64,000 nucleotides of DNA from Nitricoxidireducens sp046726235. Lineage in GTDB: Bacteria > Pseudomonadota > Gammaproteobacteria > Burkholderiales > Rhodocyclaceae. The notes below the pieces were generated by a model. It saw only the letters and a list, made by a program, of their open reading frames with translations. It had not been told where the DNA came from and made no database searches. Below are positions 6,985 to 15,467 of the stretch, piece by piece. How positions within the stretch are numbered: position 1 is the stretch's first letter; every line of letters begins with the position of its first letter. The stretch is from the NCBI GenBank assembly GCA_046726235.1, contig JBKPAD010000010.1:124001-188000 (forward strand). The letters run 5' to 3'. The translations under genes and the position numbers were made by a program.

Positions 6985-7655
6985 ACATCCTGGCGATCGA
7001 GACCTCGACGCGCATGCTGTCGGTCGCGCTGTGGCGCGACGGCGAGGTCATCGCGCGCGGCGCCGATTCGGTGACCGGCGGTTCGTCGCTGGTGCTGCCC
7101 TGGGCGGACGAACTCCTCGCCGAGGCGGGCATCGCGATGTCGCAACTCGACGGCATCGCCTTCGGCGCCGGGCCGGGCAGTTTCACGGGCTTGCGGCTTG
7201 CCTGCGGCGTGGCACAGGGACTCGCGTTCGGACTCGACCTGCCGGTCGCCGGCGTGGGAACCCTCGAAGCGCTGGCGCTCGCCAGCGGCGCGGCGCGGGT
7301 CTTCGCCTGCATGGATGCACGCATGAACGAGGTCTACTTCGCCGCCTACGAAGTCGCCGGTCGCCGCGTGACCGAGATCACGCCGCCGCGCGTAGCGCCG
7401 CCGGTCGAGGTGCGCCTGCCGGACGGCGACTGGGTCGGCTGCGGCGACGGTTTTGCGTCGTATGCGGCGGCGCTGCCGCAGCCGGCGCGCGTGCGGGCAG
7501 ACGTGTTCCCGACTGCCGCGGCAGTCGCCGAGCTTGCCGCGCCGAGGTTCGCGGCCGGCGCGGGCGTCGACGCGGCGCATGCGATGCCGCTCTACGTGCG
7601 CGACAAGGTCGCGCTGACGACGGCCGAGCGCCTGGCGCGCGGGGGCCTGCGATGA
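6981..7655 (+). CDS. tsaB: tRNA N6-threonylcarbamoyladenosine biosynthesis protein TsaB
   Basis: A 224-residue actin-fold protein that partners TsaD and TsaE in making t6A37 on tRNAs that read ANN codons. The start is a TTG overlapping the stop of the exonuclease (TTGA), which gives the conserved N-terminus NILAIETSTRMLSVAL. The GAGPGSFTGLRLACG block is diagnostic. The downstream rimI gene overlaps by four bases, a common arrangement for tsaB-rimI. Confidence 0.93.
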   Translation: MNILAIETSTRMLSVALWRDGEVIARGADSVTGGSSLVLPWADELLAEAGIAMSQLDGIAFGAGPGSFTGLRLACGVAQGLAFGLDLPVAGVGTLEALALASGAARVFACMDARMNEVYFAAYEVAGRRVTEITPPRVAPPVEVRLPDGDWVGCGDGFASYAAALPQPARVRADVFPTAAAVAELAAPRFAAGAGVDAAHAMPLYVRDKVALTTAERLARGGLR

Positions 7656-8116
7656 TGAACGCGGTGCTCAAGCCGCGGCTCGAGTGGGCGCCGATGCAAG
7701 CGGACGACCTCGATGCCGTGCTGGCGGTCGAGAACGTCATCTATCCGTTTCCCTGGACGGCCGGCAATTTCCGCGATTCGCTCGCCTCGGGCTACGACTG
7801 CTGGATCGTCAGCGAGCGCGGCATCATGGTCGGCTACGCCGTGGTGATGACGGTCGTCGACGAAGCTCACCTGCTCAATCTCAGCGTCGCCGCCGAGCGC
7901 CAGCGCCAGGGCATCGGCGGCGAGATGCTCGAAACGCTCTGCGACATGGCGGCCCGGCGCGGCCTGATGCGCATGCTGCTCGAAGTGCGGCCGTCGAACG
8001 CTGCGGCCGTGGTGCTCTACGTCGGCCACGGCTTCACCGAGATCGGCCGCCGGCGCGCCTACTATCCGGCCGCCGAGGGGCGCGAGGACGCGATCGTCAT
8101 GGGGCGCATGCTGTGA
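7652..8116 (+). CDS. rimI: Ribosomal protein S18 N-acetyltransferase
   Basis: A 154-residue GNAT acetyltransferase expected to acetylate the N-terminus of ribosomal protein S18. The acetyl-CoA binding loop is RQRQGIGGEML, preceded by the strand AHLLNLSVAAE; the later LEVRPSNAAAVVLY and GFTEIGRRRAYY blocks are typical of RimI. It starts at ATGATG overlapping the tsaB stop, and its stop overlaps the GTG start of the glycosylase gene. Confidence 0.9.
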   Translation: MMNAVLKPRLEWAPMQADDLDAVLAVENVIYPFPWTAGNFRDSLASGYDCWIVSERGIMVGYAVVMTVVDEAHLLNLSVAAERQRQGIGGEMLETLCDMAARRGLMRMLLEVRPSNAAAVVLYVGHGFTEIGRRRAYYPAAEGREDAIVMGRML

Positions 8117-8865
8117 GCCGCGAACGCATGCTGAAGGAACTCGGCCTCGGGCCGACATGGAAGCTGCGCAACGCGCCGGTCGAGGAGACGCCCGCAGGCG
8201 AGGCGCCCGCCGTGGCGACGCCCGAGGCCGGCCCCGCTCCCGTGCCGAGCGAACCGGCGCTGCACGCTGCGGCGCTCGGCACCGGCGACGAGCGTCGCGC
8301 CGCGATCGCCGCGATGGGCTGGGACGAACTGCGTGAGGCGACCAACGCCTGCCGCGCCTGCCCGCTCTGCCAGCAGCGCAAGCAGGCGGTGCTCGGCGTC
8401 GGCGACGTGAATGCCGACTGGCTGTTCGTCGGCGAGGGGCCGGGTGCGGAGGAAGACGAGCGCGGCGAGCCCTTCGTCGGCCAGGCCGGCAAGCTGCTCG
8501 ACGCGATGCTGGCGGCGATCGACCTCAAGCGCGGCGCCAACGTCTATATCGCCAACACCGTGAAGTGCCGGCCGCCCGGCAACCGCACGCCGGAGCCCGA
8601 TGAGACCGCCGCCTGCTGGCCGTTCCTGGCACGCCAGATCGAACTCATCAAGCCGAAGCTGATCGTCGCGCTCGGCCGACCGGCGGCGCAGACGCTGCTG
8701 CAGACGGAAGTGAAGATCGGCGCCGCGCGCGGACAGGTGTTCGAGCACGGCGGCATCCCGGTTATCGTCACCTACCATCCGGCCTACCTGCTGCGCAATC
8801 TTCCCGACAAGGCCAAGGCCTGGGAAGACCTCTGCTTCATGCGCGCGACGATGCGCGGGCTCTAG
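8113..8865 (+). CDS. Uracil-DNA glycosylase, family 4
   Basis: A 250-residue iron-sulfur uracil-DNA glycosylase that removes uracil from DNA. Four cysteines that would bind the 4Fe-4S cluster are at C80, C83, C152 and C168 (C-x2-C, then C-x15-C). Motif A is VGEGPGAEEDERGEPFVG and motif B is TYHPAYLLRN. The first 75 residues are a family-variable Pro/Ala/Glu-rich tail. The start is a GTG overlapping the rimI stop. Its stop overlaps the stop of the convergent ychJ-like gene. Confidence 0.92.
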   Translation: MSRERMLKELGLGPTWKLRNAPVEETPAGEAPAVATPEAGPAPVPSEPALHAAALGTGDERRAAIAAMGWDELREATNACRACPLCQQRKQAVLGVGDVNADWLFVGEGPGAEEDERGEPFVGQAGKLLDAMLAAIDLKRGANVYIANTVKCRPPGNRTPEPDETAACWPFLARQIELIKPKLIVALGRPAAQTLLQTEVKIGAARGQVFEHGGIPVIVTYHPAYLLRNLPDKAKAWEDLCFMRATMRGL

Positions 8866-9245
8866 CCCGCGACGTCTCCATCGAGGTAATACCAGCGTCC
8901 GCCTTCGCGGACGAAGCGGCTGACTTCATGCATGCGATGCGCGCGGCCGCCGACTTTGTAGCGGGCGACGAACTCTACGACTGCGTGGTCGGCGTCGGGC
9001 TGCTCGTGGCGCTTCACGTCGAGGCCGAGCCACTTCGGCTTCGGCTCGGCGGCCAGATCGAGTGTTGCGGGCCGCGTCTGCGGCGCCCAGGTGGCAAGCA
9101 GATAAGCCTCGTTGCCGAGCACGTAGGCGGCATAGCGCGAACGCATCAGGCGCTCGGCGTCGGGCGCCACTTCGCCGCCATGGAAGCGGCCGCAGCACTG
9201 CGCGTAGTCGGCCGGCAGGCCGCAGGGGCAGGGCAGCGGCGCCAA
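8862..9245 (-). CDS. YchJ family protein with SEC-C motif
   Basis: A 127-residue protein starting with a zinc-binding SEC-C motif (CPCGLPADYAQCCGRFHGG) followed by the YchJ core (RLMRSRYAAYVLGNEAYLL, then VEFVARYKVGGRAHRMHE and FVREGGRWYYLDGD). The core is an NTF2-like fold in this family; its role is unknown. The gene starts one base after the rdgC stop, so the two are probably co-transcribed from the minus strand. The last codons overlap the stop of the uracil-DNA glycosylase gene. Confidence 0.9.
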   Translation of the reverse strand: MAPLPCPCGLPADYAQCCGRFHGGEVAPDAERLMRSRYAAYVLGNEAYLLATWAPQTRPATLDLAAEPKPKWLGLDVKRHEQPDADHAVVEFVARYKVGGRAHRMHEVSRFVREGGRWYYLDGDVAG

Positions 9246-9246
9246 C

Positions 9247-10149
9247 TTATTCGGGCTTGAGCTCGCCGCCGAGCGCGAGCACGAGGTCGGCGAGCATGCG
9301 CGACAGTTCGCCGCTCATCAGCGCGAAGTCGACGTCGAACTGCTCGTCGGCCGTCTCGGCGTCGTGCTCGGCCTGCTCGAGCAGGATGTCGAGGAAGGCG
9401 AGGCGCTTGACCTGCAGCTTGTCGGTGAGGACGAAGGAAATGCGGTCGTTCCAGGTCAGCGCGAGCTTGGTGGCGATCTTGCCGGAGGCGATGTGGGCGC
9501 GGATTTCCTCGCCTTCCAGGGCGTGGCGCACGTAGCGGATCGCGGACTGGCCCTCGGCCGCCGAGCGCAGCTCCAGGTCCTGGTCGACGGTGAAGCCGGC
9601 CGGCGCGTCGTTCTCGGCCAGCCAGCCGGTCATGGCGGAGACCGGCGACACCTGAGTCTGCAAGGGGCGCAGGGCGATGCCCGACAGTGACTTGTTGAGC
9701 GTCTCCATCACTTCCTCGGCGCGGGCGTCGGAGCCGGCGTCGACCACCAGCCAGCCGCCGGCCGGGTCGATCCAGCACCAGGTCGTGCGGCGGCGCGTGA
9801 AGGCGCGCGGCAGCAGTTCTTCCGTCACGCGGTCGCGCAAGTCGCGCAGTTCCTTGCGGCCGACCTTGCGGCCCTGTTCGGCCTCGATCTTCGCCGCGCG
9901 GTCCTGCGCCTCCTGGCGCACCACAGTCGCCGGCAGCAGCTTCTGCTCGACGCCCAGCGCCACCAGCCAGTGGCCGCCGATGGCATGCACGAACTCGCCT
10001 TCGTCATGGGCATAGACCCAGCCGCGGCTGATCATGTCGAGGCCGCCACAGCGGGCCAGAGGCAGGGCGGCGAGCGCCTTCTCGAGCGTGGCGGCATCGA
10101 GGTCCCAGTCCTTGGGCAGGCGGTAAAGGCGGAGGTTACGGAACCACAT
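9247..10149 (-). CDS. rdgC: Recombination-associated protein RdgC
   Basis: A 300-residue ring-forming DNA-binding protein that modulates RecA activity. The start chosen gives the conserved N-terminus MWFRNLRLYRL; the open frame continues upstream to 10206 but those codons are not conserved family sequence. Other family blocks are RGWVYAHDEGEFVHAIGGHW and LKLLLP-like EQKLLPATVVRQE, ELLPRAFTRRRTT, and LALTWNDRISFVLTDKLQVK. The ychJ-like gene follows directly. Confidence 0.95.
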   Translation of the reverse strand: MWFRNLRLYRLPKDWDLDAATLEKALAALPLARCGGLDMISRGWVYAHDEGEFVHAIGGHWLVALGVEQKLLPATVVRQEAQDRAAKIEAEQGRKVGRKELRDLRDRVTEELLPRAFTRRRTTWCWIDPAGGWLVVDAGSDARAEEVMETLNKSLSGIALRPLQTQVSPVSAMTGWLAENDAPAGFTVDQDLELRSAAEGQSAIRYVRHALEGEEIRAHIASGKIATKLALTWNDRISFVLTDKLQVKRLAFLDILLEQAEHDAETADEQFDVDFALMSGELSRMLADLVLALGGELKPE

Positions 10150-10236
10150 GAGGGAAGCCCTGAATTCGCAAAGGGCGAAAGGATAACCGGTGCCGCGTCG
10201 GGTCAAGTGGTTTTTAAGACTTTAGTCAGGTGTCGA

Positions 10237-10245
10237 TGCGATAAT
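10237..10245 (+). promoter_or_regulatory. Extended -10 promoter element before the FimV-like gene
   Basis: TGCGATAAT matches an extended -10 box (TGnTATAAT, one mismatch). It ends seven bases before the GTG at 10253, so transcription would begin at or next to the start codon, and no Shine-Dalgarno sequence is present. This suggests a leaderless transcript. No clear -35 box is seen. Confidence 0.5.
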
Positions 10246-10252
10246 CCGCGCC

Positions 10253-11506
10253 GTGCCGAACCCAAAGAAGACCGCCTCCCCGAACGGCAGGCGGCGCTTG
10301 CCTCCCACATTCGCCCTCGCCACCTGCGGATTGCTGCTTGCAACGCAGGCGTTCGCGCTCGGCCTCGGCAGCGTTTCGGGCCAGGCGGTCATCGGCCAGC
10401 CGCTGCGCGTCGAGATCCCGCTGCTCGGTGCGGACGGCGGCGTGCCGGCGGCCGAGTGCTTCCGCGTCGGCGCACCGCAAATCGTGATGGATCCGGCCTA
10501 TGTGCCGAAGGGCGCTCGCGTCGAGGTGGCCGGCGAACGCGCACGGCCGCGGCTTATCGTGACGGCGCCGATGGTGCGCGAACCTGTCGTCGAGTTCGCC
10601 GTGACCGCCGGCTGCGGCGTCGACCTGACCAAGGAGTACCTGCTGCTCAGTTCCCTGCCGGCGAAGGCCGAGGCGCCGGTCGCGGCGCCTGCCGTGGCGC
10701 CGGCACCTGTCGCCGCGCCGCAGGCCGCCAAGCCTGCTACCGCTGCGTCGGCACGGCCGGCCGGCGCACTGCGCGTCGACGCCGAAACCAGTTTCGAGGC
10801 GCTGGCCCAGCGCAACTATCCGCTGCAGCCGAAGGCCCGCGAGAAATACGTACGCATGATGCGCGCGGCGAATCCCGGCATCGGCGACGTCATCGCCGCC
10901 GGTTCCGACCTGATGATCCCCGCCGGTGTGCCGGTGCGCCGCGAGGGGCCTTACCGGCCGGAGGCAGCGGCGGCGAAGCCGGCCCCTGCGTCACCGCCGC
11001 CGGTCGCGCTTCCGGCCGCAGCCAAGCCGGCGAAGAGCGCAGGCAAGGACGTGCTGAAGCTCGGCGTCGCGCCCGAACGCACGAACGCCGAACTGCTCGA
11101 GGAAGCGGAGCGGCTGACGGGAATCCTGCTGGAACAGGCGCGCATGGAAGACGAGATGGCGTCCAATCTGACCCGCATCGAGGCCGCCTTCAACGTGCTC
11201 AAGCAGCATTACGAGGCGACCGAGGCGCGCCTGACGCGCATCGAGGCCGAACGCGCCGCCGAGAAGGCGGCAGCGAAGTCGCAAACGGGGTTGGTCGAAC
11301 TGATGCTGGCGGTGCTGGCCGGCGGTGCGCTAGGCGGCGCGGGCCTGCATCTCTACAACCGCCGGCGGCCGGCCGCCAAGGCGGCCAACGACCGCTTCGA
11401 CGTCAAGACCGTGGCTGCCTACCTCGGCCCGGAGCCGGCGCCGAAGGTGGCGGTGCCGAAGCCGAAGCCCGAGAGGGCTTCGCTCAGCTTCACTGGAGAT
11501 AAGTGA
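10253..11506 (+). CDS. FimV/HubP N-terminal domain protein
   Basis: A 417-residue envelope protein starting at GTG. A signal sequence (about residues 1-36, LPPTFALATCGLLLATQAFA) is followed by the FimV N-terminal block LGLGSVSGQAVIGQPLRVEI, then a Pro/Ala linker, a LysM-like domain (about 170-225, SFEALAQRNYPLQPKAREKY), a second Pro/Ala linker, a coiled coil (about 285-340) and one membrane segment (about 347-367). A short cytoplasmic tail ends KPERASLSFTGDK. FimV and HubP proteins bind peptidoglycan and organise cell poles and type IV pili. This is a short version without the long acidic repeat region. Confidence 0.85.
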   Translation: MPNPKKTASPNGRRRLPPTFALATCGLLLATQAFALGLGSVSGQAVIGQPLRVEIPLLGADGGVPAAECFRVGAPQIVMDPAYVPKGARVEVAGERARPRLIVTAPMVREPVVEFAVTAGCGVDLTKEYLLLSSLPAKAEAPVAAPAVAPAPVAAPQAAKPATAASARPAGALRVDAETSFEALAQRNYPLQPKAREKYVRMMRAANPGIGDVIAAGSDLMIPAGVPVRREGPYRPEAAAAKPAPASPPPVALPAAAKPAKSAGKDVLKLGVAPERTNAELLEEAERLTGILLEQARMEDEMASNLTRIEAAFNVLKQHYEATEARLTRIEAERAAEKAAAKSQTGLVELMLAVLAGGALGGAGLHLYNRRRPAAKAANDRFDVKTVAAYLGPEPAPKVAVPKPKPERASLSFTGDK

Positions 11507-11741
11507 TCTCCATCTCGGAATCGAGGCCGATCACGCGGTCGAGCAGGTCCTCGGTGAGTTCCTGATCGTCGTCGCTCCAGACGGCGTCCGCTTCGGCGGA
11601 GCCGGTGGCGAGCGGGGCGATGTCGAAGTCGACGAACTTGTCGCCGACCTTGAGCACGTACATGTTCGGCGTGTGCTCGACGATTTCCCAGTCGTCGGGG
11701 ATCTCGAGTTCCGCGTGCAGGTGGATCGTAAGCTTCTTCAT
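11490..11741 (-). CDS. Small acidic protein of unknown function
   Basis: An 83-residue soluble, acidic protein (MKKLTIHLHAELEIPDDWEI, then VLKVGDKFVDFDIAPLAT and ELTEDLLDRVIGL). An AGAGCAAAG ribosome binding site precedes the ATG. It converges on the FimV-like gene with a 17-base overlap of the coding ends. I recognise no family. Gene-like codon use and a conserved-looking strand-helix pattern support it being real. Confidence 0.7.
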   Translation of the reverse strand: MKKLTIHLHAELEIPDDWEIVEHTPNMYVLKVGDKFVDFDIAPLATGSAEADAVWSDDDQELTEDLLDRVIGLDSEMEITYLQ

Positions 11742-11802
11742 CTTTGCTCTCCGGGTTCAGCGTTGGCGTAAGTGTAGTCTTCCCGCTGCGCCGCGTCGTG
11801 GC

Positions 11803-11842
11803 TGAAAAAACAAAGGGCCGGAACCTTGCGGTTCCGGCCCTT
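11803..11842 (-). terminator. Intrinsic terminator after tRNA-Arg
   Basis: A perfect 13-bp stem (AAGGGCCGGAACC at 813-825 of this kilobase block, that is 11813-11825, with 11830-11842) closes a TTGC loop. Read on the minus strand, the stem is followed by TTTGTTTTTTC, so it ends the tRNA transcript. Confidence 0.9.
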
Positions 11843-11851
11843 GCCTGTATC

Positions 11852-11928
11852 TGGCGCGCCCGGAGAGATTCGAACTCCCTACCCCTTGGTTCGTAGCCAA
11901 GTACTCTATCCAGATGAGCTACGGGCGC
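11852..11928 (-). tRNA. tRNA-Arg (anticodon ACG)
   Basis: A 77-base cloverleaf on the minus strand. The acceptor stem is GCGCCCG paired with CGGGCGC, followed by discriminator G and an encoded CCA. The anticodon stem CTTGG/CCAAG holds the loop CTACGAA with anticodon ACG, whose A34 would be edited to inosine to read CGU, CGC and CGA. The T arm has the usual TTCGAAT loop. A terminator follows and a TATAAT box precedes it. Confidence 0.97.
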
Positions 11929-11942
11929 CTTGAGAGCCGCGC

Positions 11943-11970
11943 ATTATACACGTCGGCAACGAGTTGAAAA
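11943..11970 (-). promoter_or_regulatory. Promoter of tRNA-Arg
   Basis: On the minus strand TATAAT (11948-11943) lies 14 bases before the mature tRNA 5' end, with TTTTCA (11970-11965) 16 bases upstream as a weak -35 box. Confidence 0.6.
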
Positions 11971-11976
11971 GTGGTG

Positions 11977-11995
11977 GCGCGCATTTTGTGCGCGC
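11977..11995 (-). terminator. Possible weak terminator after lplT
   Basis: A 7-bp stem (GCGCGCA with TGCGCGC) and 5-base loop lies 16 bases after the lplT stop. The following minus-strand bases include only a short T run (CACTTTTC), so it may act weakly. The hairpin sits between two 14-bp direct repeats (AAGTGGTGGCGCGC at 11969-11982 and 11997-12010). Confidence 0.35.
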
Positions 11996-12011
11996 AAAGT
12001 GGTGGCGCGCG

Positions 12012-13274
12012 TCAGTGCTTGAGGTCGTCGAGTTCGGCGACGGAGTCGAACTCGCGCTGGTTGGCTTCGTGGCGCTTCTTGACCATCAGCATGGTGCCGG
12101 CGACGAACAGGCCGAACAGGGCGATCACCCAGTAGATCGAAAGGTCGGCCTTGATCAGCGCCGAGTAGACGCCGGTCATGATCAGGATCGACAGGTTCTC
12201 GTTGAAGTTCTGCACGGCGATCGAGTGGCCGGCGCCCATCAGGATGTGGCCGCGATGCTGGAGCAGGGCGTTCATCGGCACGACGAAGAAGCCGGACAGG
12301 ATGCCGACGACGACCAGCAGCGGCAGCGCCAGCCACATGTCGCGGACCAGCACCATGCCGATGACGCCGAGGCCCATGGCGATGCCGAGCGGAATCACCC
12401 GGACCGCCTTGCGCATCGAGATCATCTTCGCCGCCAGGATCGCACCGATGGCGACGCCGACGGCGACCACGCCCTGCAGCATGCTGGCCTTCGACAAGTC
12501 GAGGTGCAGCGCCGCCTTGGCCCATTCGATGACGATGAACTGCAGCGTTGCGCCGGCGCCCCAGAACAGCGTCGTCACCGCGAGCGATATCTGGCCGAGC
12601 TTGTCGCGCCAGAGCAGCTTCAGGCAGTGGTTGAACTCGTGCACCAGGTAGATCGGATTGCGCTTCAGCGGCTTGTGGTCGACGCCGGTGTCGGGCACGT
12701 AGAGGTTGAAGGCCGCAGCGATCACGTAGAGCAGGCCGACGATGGTGAGGTTCATCTCGGCGACGGTATCGATGCCGACCTCGATCAGCGGAAAGTCGAA
12801 CGAGAGCAGCGCCTGCGCCACGTCGGGACGGATCATGGCGCCGCCGAGCACGACGCCGAGGATGATCGCCATGACGGTGAGGCCCTCGATCCAGCCGTTG
12901 GCGACGACCAGCAGGCGATGCGGCAGGTATTCGGTGAGGATGCCGTACTTGGCCGGCGAGTAAGCCGCCGCGCCGAGTCCCACCACGGCGTAGGCGGCCA
13001 GCGGGTGGACGCCGCAGAACATCAGGCCGCAGCCCGCGACCTTGATGCCGTTGCTGATGAACATCACGCGGCCCTTGGGCATCGAGTCGGCGAAGGCGCC
13101 GACGAAGGCGGCGAGCGCGACGTAGGAGACGGTGAAGAACGTCTTGAGCAGCGGCTCGTACGCAGTCGGCGCGTGCATGTCGCGCAGGATGGCGATGGCC
13201 GCGATCAACAGCGCGTTGTCGGCGAGCGCAGAAAAGAACTGCGCCGCCATGATGATGTAGAAGCCGAAGCTCAT
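12012..13274 (-). CDS. lplT: Lysophospholipid transporter LplT
   Basis: A 420-residue major facilitator protein with about 11-12 membrane helices that flips lysophospholipids to the inner leaflet for re-acylation. The start MSFGFYIIMAAQFFSALADN is the conserved N-terminus of the family; a longer open frame upstream to 13355 is not. ALRDMHAPTAYEPLLKTFF-like and YSPAKYGILTEYLPHRLLV blocks are typical. In enterobacteria it is paired with the acyltransferase Aas, which is not seen in this window. Confidence 0.88.
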   Translation of the reverse strand: MSFGFYIIMAAQFFSALADNALLIAAIAILRDMHAPTAYEPLLKTFFTVSYVALAAFVGAFADSMPKGRVMFISNGIKVAGCGLMFCGVHPLAAYAVVGLGAAAYSPAKYGILTEYLPHRLLVVANGWIEGLTVMAIILGVVLGGAMIRPDVAQALLSFDFPLIEVGIDTVAEMNLTIVGLLYVIAAAFNLYVPDTGVDHKPLKRNPIYLVHEFNHCLKLLWRDKLGQISLAVTTLFWGAGATLQFIVIEWAKAALHLDLSKASMLQGVVAVGVAIGAILAAKMISMRKAVRVIPLGIAMGLGVIGMVLVRDMWLALPLLVVVGILSGFFVVPMNALLQHRGHILMGAGHSIAVQNFNENLSILIMTGVYSALIKADLSIYWVIALFGLFVAGTMLMVKKRHEANQREFDSVAELDDLKH

Positions 13275-13433
13275 GGGCGCTCGGGTTATACCACGAAAGG
13301 CAACGCACCCTTCGGGGGCATGGGCCTCGAATGCCCTGCGCCGTGGGCCTTCCACGCGTATCAGGGCTTCTTATATAGTGGATTTTGTGATTTAATTCGA
13401 CACAACGAACAGGTTTCTCGGGAGGAAGGCGTC

Positions 13434-14342
13434 ATGGCCGATCGCAGACTTCAGGTGTTCCACGCCGTCGCTAAGCAATTGTCGTTTACGAAGGCGGCCG
13501 AAGTGCTGTTCATGACGCAACCCGCCGTCACCTTCCAGATCAAGCAGCTCGAAGAGCACTTCAACACGCGGCTTTTCGATCGCGGCCACGGGCGCATCGC
13601 GCTGACGCCGGCCGGCGAGATGGTGCTGCAATACGCCGAGAAGATCCTCAACCTGTCGTCCGAAATGGACGTGCGCATGGGCGAGATGACCGGCGAGATC
13701 GGCGGCTCGCTGCTGGTGGGCGGCAGCACCACGATCGCCGAATTCATGCTGCCGCGCATCCTCGGCGAGTTCAAGTCGCAGCATCCGCACGTGCGTCCGC
13801 GCCTGGTCGTCGCCAACTCGGAGACCATCGAGACGCGCGTCGCCGAGCATACGCTCGACATCGGCTTCATCGAGTCGCCGTCGCACCAGCCGAACCTGCA
13901 GACCGAGATCTGCTGCGACGACGAGCTGATGGTGATCTGCAGCCCGAAGTTTCCGCTGGCGAAGCTCAAGGAGATCACGCCGCAGCAACTGGCGGATCAC
14001 TCCTTCGTCTCGCGCGAGCCCGGCTCCGGCACGCGCGAATTCACCGACAGCTACCTGCGCAAGGCCGGCGTGCAGCCCGAAGATCTCCATCTCGTCATGG
14101 AAATGGGCAGCCCGGTGGCGCTGAACGGCGTCGTCGAGACCGGCCTCGGTTTCGCCATCGCTTCGCGCGCCTCGGTCGCCAAGGCGCAACGGCTCGGCGA
14201 CCTCGTCGCCATTCCGCTCAAGCCGCGCCTCATCCGCACGCTGTCGATGGTCTATCCCAAAGAGAAGTTCCGCTCCAAGCTGGTGACGACCTTCGTCGAG
14301 TTCGCCTCGACGCGCCTGCGCCAGATGGCGCAAGCCAAGTAG
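13434..14342 (+). CDS. LysR family transcriptional regulator
   Basis: A 302-residue LysR regulator with an N-terminal winged helix (about residues 1-60, RRLQVFHAVAKQLSFTKAAE, then TQPAVTFQIKQLEEHF) and a periplasmic-binding-like effector domain. The motif FVSREPGSGTREF is characteristic of the CysL/CbbR-like branch that often controls sulfur or carbon metabolism. A GGAGGAAGG ribosome binding site precedes the ATG. It diverges from lplT across 160 bases and could regulate it, but no operator is clear enough to call. Its ligand is unknown. Confidence 0.88.
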   Translation: MADRRLQVFHAVAKQLSFTKAAEVLFMTQPAVTFQIKQLEEHFNTRLFDRGHGRIALTPAGEMVLQYAEKILNLSSEMDVRMGEMTGEIGGSLLVGGSTTIAEFMLPRILGEFKSQHPHVRPRLVVANSETIETRVAEHTLDIGFIESPSHQPNLQTEICCDDELMVICSPKFPLAKLKEITPQQLADHSFVSREPGSGTREFTDSYLRKAGVQPEDLHLVMEMGSPVALNGVVETGLGFAIASRASVAKAQRLGDLVAIPLKPRLIRTLSMVYPKEKFRSKLVTTFVEFASTRLRQMAQAK

Positions 14343-14357
14343 CCGCCGCCGCTCCGG

Positions 14358-14363
14358 TAGAAT
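14358..14363 (+). promoter_or_regulatory. -10 box immediately before alr
   Basis: TAGAAT ends six bases before the alr ATG at 14370. Transcription from it would start at the A of the start codon, giving a leaderless mRNA; there is no Shine-Dalgarno sequence. No good -35 box is present, so this is a tentative call. Confidence 0.4.
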
Positions 14364-14369
14364 CGGGCG

Positions 14370-15467
14370 ATGCCGCGCCCGCTTTTCCGCCCGACCTTCG
14401 CCCGCATCGACCTCGCCGCCCTGCGGCATAACCACGCGCTGGCGCGACGCCATGCCGGCGCCGCGCGCATCTGGTGCGTGGTCAAGGCGAACGGCTACGG
14501 CCACGGGCTGACCCGCGTCGTCGCCGCGCTCGCGGATTTCGCCGACGGCTTCGCGCTGGTCGAGCTCGAAGCCGCGATCGAACTGCGTAAGGCCGGCCTG
14601 CGCCAGCCCATCCTGATGCTCGAAGGCTGCTACGCGGCCGACGAATTGCCGCTGTACGCCGAGCACGGGTTGACGCTCACGCTGCATCGCCTCGAGCAAA
14701 TCGAATGGCTCAGGGATTCGGGGCTGCGCACCCGGCTCCCCGTCTACCTCAAGCTCAATACCGGCATGAACCGCCTCGGCCTCAATGCGGCCGAACTGCC
14801 GCGCGCGCTCGACATGCTGCGCGGGCTCGACTGCGTCGGCGACATCGCCTTGATGACGCACTTCGCCGACGCCGACGAGGAGCGCGGTATCGGCGAGCAG
14901 ATGGGCCGCCTGAACGCCATGCGCGGCGCACTGTCGTATCCGCTATGCCTCGCCAATTCCGCCGCGCTGCTGCGCTATCCCGAATCGGTCGCCGACGAGG
15001 TGCGCCCCGGGATCATGCTCTACGGCAGTTCGCCCTTCCCCCAGCTGCGCAGCGCGGCTGCGCTCGGCCTGCTGCCGGTGATGACGCTCGAGAGCGAAGT
15101 CATCGCCGTGCGGCAGTTGTCGCCCGGTGACCGTGTCGGCTATGGCGGCAGCTTCGTCGCAGACCGGCCGCTGCGCATCGGCATCGTCGCCTGCGGCTAC
15201 GGCGACGGCTATCCCCGCCACGCGCCGACCGGCACCCCGGTGCTTGTCGCAGGGCAGCGCACGCGCACGCTCGGCCGCGTCTCGATGGACAAACTCTGCG
15301 TCGACCTCGACGGCATCGAGGCCGGCGTCGGCACGCCCGTGGTCCTGTGGGGACGCGGGCTTTGCGCCGACGAAGTGGCGGCCAGCGCCGGCACCGTCAG
15401 CTATGAACTGTTCTGCGCGCTCGCCGGCCGCGTGCCCGTCGTCGAGGAAAATCGTGGCCAAGCCTAA
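14370..15467 (+). CDS. alr: Alanine racemase
   Basis: A 365-residue PLP enzyme that interconverts L- and D-alanine for peptidoglycan. The cofactor lysine is K39 in CVVKANGYGHG, and the catalytic tyrosine is at about residue 258 in GDRVGYGGSF. The C-terminal domain has GRVSMDKLCVDL, usual for the family. The gene overlaps the start of radA by 14 bases. Confidence 0.95.
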   Translation: MPRPLFRPTFARIDLAALRHNHALARRHAGAARIWCVVKANGYGHGLTRVVAALADFADGFALVELEAAIELRKAGLRQPILMLEGCYAADELPLYAEHGLTLTLHRLEQIEWLRDSGLRTRLPVYLKLNTGMNRLGLNAAELPRALDMLRGLDCVGDIALMTHFADADEERGIGEQMGRLNAMRGALSYPLCLANSAALLRYPESVADEVRPGIMLYGSSPFPQLRSAAALGLLPVMTLESEVIAVRQLSPGDRVGYGGSFVADRPLRIGIVACGYGDGYPRHAPTGTPVLVAGQRTRTLGRVSMDKLCVDLDGIEAGVGTPVVLWGRGLCADEVAASAGTVSYELFCALAGRVPVVEENRGQA

